From: Engraulis encrasicolus
Taxonomy: Eukaryota; Chordata; Actinopteri; Clupeiformes; Engraulidae
Reading direction: 5' to 3'
NCBI RefSeq assembly: GCF_034702125.1
Contig: NC_085862.1
Span: 11,522,238 to 11,586,237 of the forward strand
DNA length: 64,000 nucleotides
Positions within the stretch are counted from its first letter, which is position 1. Each line of letters begins with the position of its first letter. Under the pieces are notes generated by a model that ran no database searches, was not told the DNA's origin, and worked only from the letters and a program-made list of their open reading frames with translations. The position numbers and the translations under genes are program-made. This document shows positions 50,838 through 61,900 of the stretch, piece by piece.

Positions 50838-53800
50838 ATGCCGCACAATTTCCAGCCTGGCGACCTAGTTTTCGCAAAAATGAAGGGGTACCCCCACTGG
50901 CCTGCCCGGGTAAGAAAGCATAACGATGTGATGAGTTTCTAAGGGTCTCTGCCTAAGGTTTACTGGTGAACTTAAGACGGTTGTTGCCTTTTTGTCATCT
51001 GTTTTGGCTGTGGTTAGAGTTTCTTGAAATGTAGATGAATGTAAAGTTTGTGTTTGTTATATGTATAACCATCGCTGTCTATAGAGGAAAACGTGTCCGG
51101 GTTGTTACCGAGCTTGTGTTGAACGTGTAGTTAAAAACTTTGGCCGTTTATGCAAATTTTTCTCCATCATTCTCCATTCGAGGTGTTTGCCTTGTGGTAG
51201 TATTTACGTTCATGGGATGTTACTTGTACCAGAGCCTCTAAGATAAGCAACCATTGCCAAGGCGGAGTCCATAATTCTGGCAAAGGGTTGTTGACGTTTG
51301 ACCTCCCTCTGCCAATTAGTTCTAGCCTACACTCAAGTTACAGAACAACTGTGGAATGACCATGATTCAATCAATGACCTTTATTCTCAAAATTCCATGA
51401 GGACGATGTCCATTGTGGAAAACAGAGCATTCAATGCAGTGATGATGTTTGATGACAGCTGAGCTGACTGACAGCTGACAGAGGGCTTTATAACTCAGTA
51501 ATAATACATTCTCAGTTCTGCAGTAATTGTGTGTAGTGGCTAAGAATGTACAAACATGCAAAAGCTTCTTCTAACTGTGTTTTAACACTATACCAAAAAA
51601 GGCAGTCATCTCGTGTGTAAACGCTGCGGTTAAGGTGCCAGACTTGTAGCCCAAAGGTTGGTGGTTTGACTCCCGACCCGCCAGGTTGGTGAGGGGTAGT
51701 AATTAACCAGTGCTCTCACCCATCCTCCTCCATGACTGAGGTGCCCTGAGCATGGTTATGTCCCGCTGCACTACTCCTTTGGGGGGCTTTTCAGGTCGCT
51801 CCCTTGCACAGGTGAGGAATACAAATGCGCTGTGTCACAATGACAATGGGACTTTCCCCAAGTGGACTTTCAGAGCAAGCGTTGAGCTCTTCATATTAAT
51901 GTACTCATTTCACACATGATTTGATGATGATAAAGTTTGGACAACCAAGTAGCTGAATACACCTACTGTACAGTATGTTTATGTGGGACTTAAACACAAA
52001 GTAAAACACGACTGTGAAGTAGAATTTCTATTTGGCTTTAAGCATTTCATAAATAAAAAAAAATGAAAATGAGGGTGTGCAACAGTATTCAGCTCCCTTT
52101 TCTCTCAGTGCATCTAAGTTATTTGTCTTAAGAAGTTGCCTGGTGATGGGAAGTATTATCAGAAAGAATGGCAAAATGTAGTCCTAATGGCAGAGTTAAC
52201 CTGTGTGCGTATTCTAGTGTACAGTATGACTACAGCTGTTCTTCTACAGCTGTACAAAGGCAAAGTGCAGTCACTACACAAACATTGAAATGGAGAAAAA
52301 TGCCTTCAAATTCTTGGTATTAGCTCGGATATTTGTAGTTGCTGCACATTTGACATAGCAATATCTCTAAAATGACACACATTTGGACCAGACATCTTTG
52401 TCACAAGATAAAAGAGGTGTAATGAAGAGCACACAAGTGCACACTGCAAAAATTGCATTTATGCTTCACCAGTGCAAGGGGCCAGCCCCCAAGGGAGCAG
52501 CGGGACAGTACTACTACCATGCTCAGGGTACCTCAGCTCAGTCATGGAGGAGGATGGGGAGAGAGCACTGGTTAATTACTCCCTCAACCAACCTGGCGTG
52601 TTGGGAGTCGAACCAGCAACCTTTGGGCTACAAGTCTGACGGACTAACTGCTTACCCATGACTTGTTTTGGTGAGCCTGTCTGAATTTTAGCCTGTGTTT
52701 CCTGTGGCTCCTGGTGTGGTCTTCTGCTGATGCAGTGGTTCTCAAACTTTTTGTGTTAAGTACCACCCGAGGAAATATTGAGCTCTCCGAGTACCACCTT
52801 GACAACCAACATTAGAATATCGCAGCATGCCAGTCAATACAGGAGAGGTTCATAACGGCATCAACAGCTAAATTGAACACTTGCATTTAAATTGAATTTA
52901 AATTTCATGCTAGCCTAGTATTATTCTGCATTATGTTTTGAGATTCATACAGTTCAATATTACAAAATGTGAGACCAATTTTCAGCTGCAACAACTTGAT
53001 CAGCCTTCAAATCAATGCACAAAAAATGAATTCTTCCAAGTACCACCAGAGATGTCTTAAGTACCACCAGTGGTATGCGTACCACAGTTTGAGCTCCACT
53101 GTGCTGATGTGTACCCATCTGTCTTAAGGTCCAATTATGTGCTGTGCATTCAGAGATACTCTTCTCATGTGTACTTTTGTTGTAACAAGTTGCTATTTCA
53201 GTTGCGGTTGCCTGTCTGCTGCCTGTACACCAGCAGTTTCTGAAATATTCAGACCAGTCTGTGTGGCACCAACAAAATCTCTAAAAAAACAAAGGCAAAG
53301 GGGCAAGTGCTTTAGCATCACCTAATTGAGCAAATAAAAAAAAATAAAAACAAGGTGGTGACATTGAATGTCTTTTATGACAACAGGAGGCATACTGGAT
53401 CTTTACTTGGCAAAGTTTTAAAAGTGGATTAAATGAAGAACTGTGTTGAATTGTGATGTTATAACTTTACCAAAGTGGACCGACTACAGTGGTGCAATTG
53501 TTTTTGTTTTTTAATCATATAATGTACCTTGACGTTGTGAATCTTTCACCTTTTTGTAAGTATACTATAGTATATGCATTGTGTTCACATTCTTGATGTA
53601 CTTATTGGGTGGGACTTCCCATTGGGTGTCCCATGATGCACTTGTTTATATAAGAAAGTTTTCACTTTTGGTATGGATACTCTGATGAAGGCGTAGTGCC
53701 AAAATGTCAGCACACCAAAACATAAATCAGACAACTAACTTAAGCTTAATGACTGAAGTACCCTGAAAAGCTGCAACTACTGAAAGACACTTTCGGGCCC

Positions 53801-55979
53801 TTGCAAAACTTAATCAGACATGCAAATTGGAACTTGACTCGTCATTTTCTTTTTGGTGGTGGTGATGTTTTTTATTATCTGGTCCTTTTTGTTCATAATC
53901 TTAAAGGAACAGTCCACTCATTTCAAGAAATTGCCCATTTAAGCCCTAGTAAAATATGAGAATACATAGGATTTTTTCCATGTGTTTGCATTGCCTAGTT
54001 AAACAGTATAACCATATCAAGCATAGCAATGCACAAAATATCATCAAATGTACTTATACCACTTCAAAATGAATGTAAAATTCACCAGAGTACAAAACGG
54101 CTATTCAATCCCATACAGTGATCACTTTTGGCTTGATGCTAATGGTTCCATTTACTTCCAGTGATTATGATAAGCTATGCTAACAATTCTGGTACCAATA
54201 AATCTAAGTACGTAAAGCGCTGAGAAGAAAATGATATGCACATTTATGAATAATACTTGGAAATGCTGCAAATCCACCTTATTTCAGGAAATTACTTAGG
54301 AAAAGGTATATTTATTTCACACAAGTCCATTCTGCGTTGAGGTGCAACGCCTTTGCAAGTTAAATTGTGCTCCTCAAGATTTGCACAGTGTCGAATTGCG
54401 ATAGACAGTTCAAGTCGACTTGTCATTTTAACGCTCTGGCATTATACACTGGTTCCAGCTGGTTGTACACAAACGAATGCGTACGCAGCCTTGGTAAAGT
54501 ATGAGAATACTTTGATTTTCTCTATGTGTTTGCGTGTCCTAATTCGGCAGTATTACGATATTAAACGTAGCAGTGGAAGTCTACGGCACCAAATAAAACA
54601 TCATCTAATTAGTTATAAACCACTTTAAAATGAATGTGAAACTCACCAGAGTGCAAAAGAGCTATTTAATTCAGTGCAGTGATCACTTGCACATTGGTAC
54701 CATTTACTTCCAGTGATTATGCTAAGCTATGCAGCATAATGCTAATAATTCTGATGCTAATAAATCTAAGAACTGAACACACACTACTGAGAAGATTTTT
54801 TTTCATGTGTAATACTTGGAAATACCGCAAATACTGTTTGTGAAAATGAAAAAAGGGTGGACTGTTCCTTTAAAGGTGTTTTGTGTGCAACAGGTACAGT
54901 AGTCTTGCAAGTATTTAAATCTAATCAGGAGATTGAGTCAGACATTTTTTTTCATCTGTGTTTGCACATTAATATATATATATATATTCATATATTCATT
55001 TGTCTCTTTGCTTTTGGCGTTTCATATTCCCTAGATTGAGGATGTGGCAGATGGGGCAGTGAAACCTCCACCAAACAAGATTCCAATTTTCTTCTTTGGC
55101 ACTCATGAAACGTGAGTATGACTGTTATGGAGATGTTGGATTATGGTGGTGAACAGAGATCGAAAGTTTCTCTTTGGAGATTTGACCTCGAACACTTTAA
55201 TGCAAAAGTCAGAGATGTCTGTGTCAGGTATGTAACGTTTGGCCTCCCGGACTTCGACATCATTCATGGTGCTTGTAATGGTACGCACATGAATCATTTC
55301 AGCTGAACACTGTGCTTCTACGAGTCCACCGCTCCTGTCTGGCTGCAGGCAAGCTGATGTCACAATTGACACCTAAAAATAGGGCTTCACGATTACGGAT
55401 TATTAATCATAATCATGATTATTTAGATCAAAACTGAAATCACGATTATTAATCACAATTATTCAACTGAGACGGTGACCGAGCGAATAGAGAGCACACA
55501 CTCTGGCTAGAAAAATGATTTGAACTCTTTGAAATGACGTACATTTCTGTATGAGTTGGAAATAAAACGTCTTGGTGTCCTGTGTTTTGGATGTAATTTG
55601 TGTATCTAAGTATCTAAATTGTATCTAAGTTGCTTTAAAAACTCAACAAAAAATAAACCAGTGTAACGGTTTCTAAAAGGATGCCCAAATCTTTGCATTC
55701 CACTGTAGCTTCTCTAAACTGGTTGGCATTCTATTAAAACTGCTTATTTGATTGCTTCTAAATTAGACACACTCTAACAAATGCAAAATAATAAAAAGTC
55801 ACAAAAGTAACATGTTTTTTTTTTTTTGTTCTTCTCTCAGTGCCTTCCTTGCGGCAAAGGATCTGTTTGCGTTTGAGAAGTACCGTGACCGCTTTGGCAA
55901 GCCAAATAAACGAAAAGGCTTCAATGAAGGATTGTGGGAGATCCAAAACAACCCGCATGCTTCCTACAGTACCCCTGCA
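50838..55979 (+). CDS. hdgfl2: HDGFL2 exons 1-3, PWWP domain
   Basis: Exon 1 (24 codons) holds [17 protein letters not shown]; the PHWP variant is typical of the HDGF family. Exon 2 (55035-55111, after a 4.1-kb intron) encodes [20 protein letters not shown]. Exon 3 (55841-55979) encodes [14 protein letters not shown] and the basic [18 protein letters not shown], which includes the nuclear localisation signal. Aromatic cage candidates Trp21 and Phe in IPIFFF are present. Confidence 0.95.
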
Positions 55980-58900
55980 GTGAGTATTCATATTCTGTTT
56001 ATTTGCCAGACACATGTCCAAATTCACACAAGACAAATGCATATCAAGACCGACTAACACAGGGTTTCCCAAACTGTGGTGCGTGCACCCCTGGGGGTGA
56101 GCGGCCTGTCACAAGGGGATGCGCGAGCTGAATAGAGCAATGGCGGATATGTGTGTTTTTTTTATCCAGCATTAATGAACGTCAGGTAGTTTTAATTGTT
56201 TCATGAATTGTATGCTGGAAGGATCCATCTGAAGTGTAATTTATAACTCCTAGATTTGTCATGCAATAAGTTCTATTATAATGACGGCAGAAAAAAAATG
56301 TTGATTGGAAATCAAGATTACCCAAAAATGTGCGGCATTGCAACATTCGCTTAAGGGGTGCGCGAACCACATTTAAATGTAAAAGGGGGTGCGCGGGGGA
56401 AAAAGTTTGGGAACCGCTGGGGACTAAGACAATCAAACAAAAACGGTATACAAATCAGATATGACTACTGCCCTTAGAGAGTGTAGACCTCCACCAAGGA
56501 AGCTGTTTGCTAGAACATTTACAGTATGTTCTATGAAGTAGTAGTAGTAGCAGCACTACTTCTACTGCTACTACTTGAAACTACGCTGTGTGTTGCTCCA
56601 CACACAATTTCGTTGCCTTTAATGACAATGGCCTTGTTTACATGAGACACTTAAGTCCGATTTAACTCACTTTAAATCTGATTAAAACTTAATTCCGCTC
56701 TAAAAATATCATGTAAACACTTACCGAACAGGATTTAAGTTTATTCTGATTTAAACTTAATTCCGATTGAAGTGGGTGGTTTATTCCTCTTTTAAATCTG
56801 ATTAAACACATTCCTCTGTCATGTCATGTAACCTTTTATTCAGAATTACAGTAACAGGGTCCCCGCGGTGCATTAAAAAGTATTAAAAATCATTAAATTT
56901 AGAACATATGATTTAAGGCCGTGAAAAGCATTAAATTTAGCTATTTTTTGTGGTGTGGCATTAAATATGAAAGCCTGGCATTACATTTCACCCAGACACA
57001 ATGTAATAAAATATAGATGCCTGCAGAGTCTTCCGTAAAAACATTGTTTCATAACTATAAGGCGGCAACAAGGTTTCGAGACTGTCAGTCATGCCTGGGG
57101 TAAACAATGCACTCGATAGTGACAGGCCCGCCGGGGTAGCAGACCCTATCGTTCGGATCCCCCTACTGGATGATGGCGATGGCTGACTTAGTAGGCTAAA
57201 TCCCATCCACCACAGTGCGTGTGACTGACCGCAGTACAGTTGAAAGTGAAACTTGTTAAATTTCATCAACCAATATGCAGCGTGGAAGCTATATCTGTGG
57301 TGCCAGTTTACTCGTCGAAAGCGTAAGTCTTAAAATGACTGCATTGTTTTCAAACTTTGTATCTCGTCATCTAGCCTGCTCGTGCTCTATAATGCTCCCT
57401 CTCCTAATGTTAGCCATGCCCTCTCGTTTAGGTTTGTGTTTGCTAACGCATATAATTTCATGAATGCATGATGAATGCATTCATACAATATGCTACTTCA
57501 AAGTGTCCTCGAGCTTCGTGGCGTATTATTTGATGCTGTGAGATGCTAATGCAATCCGAAGTGAGCACGAGTGTTGTGAAGTTGCAAGCGTTTAATATGT
57601 AACATAAATCGGGCGCGTAACGGAGTGTTTTCTATGTCGCAATGAGGATATGCGAGGATGTCCAAATCGGTAACCGCGTGGTGTTTGCATCGCTATTCCA
57701 GTCGCCGCGTGTCCGCGGTTAGGGAAATGTTTGTGGAATTCATATCAAGTTCAACTGCTGCTGTGTCTTTGCTCCCACTCTGAAGAGCGACTTGCTAAAC
57801 TGAAAGTAGAACGCCCACTAAAGTCTCTATGATGGAGCTGGGGGGAACAAACAGGAGGAGCAGTCCAGAGCTGAGCAGTCGTTCCTTTTTAACCCTTTTC
57901 ACGCCACAGGTTATCTCTCCTAGACTAAGGTGCACTGCCCTCCAATATTTATCCATTATAAAAGATGAATTGTTGGTCCGTTTTTAATTTTTATATTGAA
58001 GGTATTTCATGAAATGTCATCAAACTTTTCAAATATACACAATTTTGAAATTGTTTCAGTTTTAGATGACTTTTTGGTTAATGATGTTTTAAACTAATGG
58101 GTAGTGTGTGTGCGCGCCACCTCACTCTTTTTTGTTGTCATCTCTATGGTTAAATTAAGCACAAAAATGACTAGGGTATTAGAGTTTAGGCCCACCTATG
58201 CAGCAGCCAGATCAACTGAAAGAATATTTTAGCACATGGAGTTACACAGATGCTGGCTACTTGATTTGAAATTATAATGAATTATCTAAGGAAGGGGCCG
58301 ATTTCATGACAACTCCCACATCATACAGAAACCTCTTTGACAAGTCATGACAAACATCTGGTGCAGAAAGTGACTAGGGAGCAGGCAATGAGAATAAAAT
58401 AACACAGTGAGCAGTGTGAATGTATGTATTACATTACATTATAGCAATGTAATAACAATAGCAATATTATACCATGTAACACACACCAGCACACCCGTGT
58501 AGTGGTATTAATTTTACTGTTGGAGGTATTAAAAATGGTATTAAAAAGCATTAAATTGGGTGATGAAAAATGTGCAGATACCCAGAATAAGTCTGGTCGT
58601 TCCACGCATGCTCGTTGGCCAGACGATGGCGCCAAGACCCCGTGCTCTTTGCTAATAGGGAAAAAATGACGGCACTTCCTGTTGATGTCCTACATGAAGT
58701 TTTGCTTAATTTGAAGTCCCTCAGCGACTATAAATGTTGTGGCTTCCAAATATTGATGTAAAAGTGCCCCACGAAGTAATGAAGCACAACAAAATTACTC
58801 TACATCACCCTGACCACTCGTTTTTCTAAGCTAGGTGGGTAAGCTAACTAGCATTTTGAAAGAACCAGACCATAGGGCAGTCCCAAGCTTTGAGTCCGAC

Positions 58901-61900
58901 CAAAGGCATTCATTTTCGGGCAGAAGATTAGCCTGGTCCTGTAACCTGTCCTGGTAGCCCCGGAGGTTCAGCGACCACGCCCCCATGCCTTATTTGGCTC
59001 GCTCAGCACGTGCATCCTCAGTCCAATAGCAATGCTTTCTTTTCCCTAGACGTTTAATCAGATTTAAGTGAAAGTGCCATGTATACATGTCGCAAAATAA
59101 CTCTTAATCCGTTTTATTTAAATCTCATTTATTAAATCGGACTTAAAAACATCATGTAACCATAGCCAATGACGATAAACTCTTGAATCTTGAATTTGTT
59201 AGAAAAACAAAAGTGCCATAGTTACTTCCCCTGGTAACTAGTCACTTTTTAATGGACTAATGTGCCCGACACTGACAATAATTGCGATGCATCTTCCGTA
59301 GATGACTGATAAATAGGAATTGAATAGGAATCAAATTAATTAAGAATCAAATAAAGAATGAAGAATCAAATAATGGTGATGCTTTTGTCTCTCTATTACA
59401 GCCAGCAAGTTCCTCTGACACAGAGGACAATGATGCCGAGCCAAAAAGCGATGCAGAGGAAGATCGAGAGGCTGTACCATGGAATGCTGGAAGTGGCAGT
59501 GAAGATTCCAACTCCGGGAGTGAGGATCAAGGGAGAGGAGGGCTAAAGCGGAAAAACACAGAGTCGAAGGTAATAAATAGAACCCATGTGTATGGCAAAG
59601 ATTAATAGGACATTGAATTAGTGAGAGTTGCTGCCCATGTTGGTGTCTATGACGAAGCCTGGCCCGATTCTCGGCTTAACCCCAAAAATATGAGTAAAGA
59701 GATCAATTAGCCTGACAAAAGCGTAATCATAATCAAAATTCCCTTAATTGCACTGCCCTTCTTCTAATCTACATTTAATACATATGACCATCTTGTCATG
59801 TTTCTAGCCATTGTCGGCAAAGAAGGCTCGGGGGTCATCCACGGAGAACACCAGGCAGCAAGGCGGCGGGTCCACCTCAGAGTCCGAGCCTGAGCCCTCT
59901 CCATCTCCATCAGATTCGGACTCAGGAAAAAGCAGCGACCAGGTAAAGAAGCCACCAGAAGAACAATTAAAGATGCACTGTGTAATATTTTTTGCGGTTT
60001 CTTTCCAGAATTCATGCTGCTCATTCACTCCTTTTTCACAAATAGTTACTACCACCATTAAATTCTTAGTATCCATTATGAATGGGGAAAATTACACTTC
60101 ACATACATGAAAAGGTTGCTCTTCTCCATGTCCGACATTTCAAATTTCCAGAAATAGACATTTTTATTTGCAAAACGTACTGTACTTTGTTAATACTAGT
60201 AAATAGTAGTTTTAATCAGTAAATATTGATGAAGAGATGAAATTTGGCAATAGGCAGCACAGGTTGAATTAGCAGCATAGTTGCAATACCTGCTCTGGCC
60301 GTCATCTTACACAGTGCTTTTAAAGCTCAACTGACCTTTTTCGTTAAGCTAACTGCCCCCTTCCGGAACTCCGTCAAAGACATGGTGCTCACCATTGAAA
60401 TGCATGCATATCAGGGTTTTTTAAAAGTCTTCTGTTATAGGTGTTTAGCTGTTCTTTCCAGATTTCACATGCACACACAGTATCGGAATGTTTATGGACA
60501 TAGTGGTATGATGATGAACTCTGCTTGTGTTCTTGTGTACAAATGCACCAGTTATTTGTAAATGTTTGTAACCTACATGGGGGGCTGTAGATATTGTTTG
60601 ATGTTGGGTCAGCTATTAATAGCTATTTCAGCTATTAAATTTGCAATGTAGGAGGCAGTTTAGCAGAGCTTAGGGTTTGTCGCTTGTGAGAGGCAGTCAT
60701 GTAATTTAACGACATGAAGACCGAAAATGTTTGATTTTTATTTTTATTTTTTAGATTTATTTATTTTTTGGTCTTTTTGACTTGCGAGTGGGGAGAGAGA
60801 GATGGGAAAGGGCCGGCAAAAGACCCGAGCCGGGAATCGAATCCGGGTCAGCCACATGGTAGACGAGTGCCCTACCGGTTGGCCACGGCAGGGCCAATGC
60901 TTTTTATTTTTATGACAAACTAGACGGCTGACTTCTTGAAATAAAACAGCTGACTAGTTAACCGATCCAGAAGTAGTTGCACCAAATGAAACATGGCGAT
61001 TTTTTTTATTATCTAGAAATGGCGCTGTAATGAAAGGCACATTGATCTCTTCACTCCTGACTGAAGTCCTGACTCATTATTCACAAGTTGTATTGTGCTT
61101 GACACAGTGTTACATAGCCACATTGCCACAACCCATGCACCCTTCAAATTCAACTTTGTACAAAATGCCTGGACATGCATGCAGGCTTTATATTCATTCA
61201 TTCCTTTACTGGGTGATGGTACATTTTCAGGCCTGCATGATTTCATTCTATGCTCATTGATGTGCTGTGATTTACTCTTAAGGATTTTAAACCAGAGAAG
61301 AAGCCTGCTGGAAGAGGTGGCAGAAAGACAACAGCAAAAGGAAAAAAGGCGGTAAAAAACTATTCTCATATCCAGTATCACATTCATTTGACAAAGTACA
61401 GGTGTAATAAATTGTATTTACATTTATTGTTTCTATACACTGTGTTCCAAATTATTATGCAAATGACATTTTTTCACTGATTTCCCCAAATAATCAATAT
61501 AAATGACAGTCATCATCATTTTCAAGTCATCAGCCATTAGAGTACAATTCAAATGTTTTTGAATGAACCTTTCAATGATGGTATTTAAAAAGATAAAATA
61601 ATAAAAAACCTCAAATGCTCTATTTCAACTGTTCCAAGTTATTACGCAAAACAGTTTTGTAGTGTTGTAAAGAACTGAAAATGGAAAAAAAGAAAGAAAT
61701 TCGGATTACATCAAAACAGTTGAAATTTGGTACTCTCTAAATTGCATTTCAATGTTTAATACTTGGTTACTAAGCTCTTTGCCTTAGTGACTGGAATGCT
61801 GCGTTTAACATTGAAGTCAGTGGCGGTGGCATTGCATGGGAGTTATGGAAGCCCAGATATCCTTGATGCCTTGCTGTCAGCTGTTTCTTGTTTTTTGATC

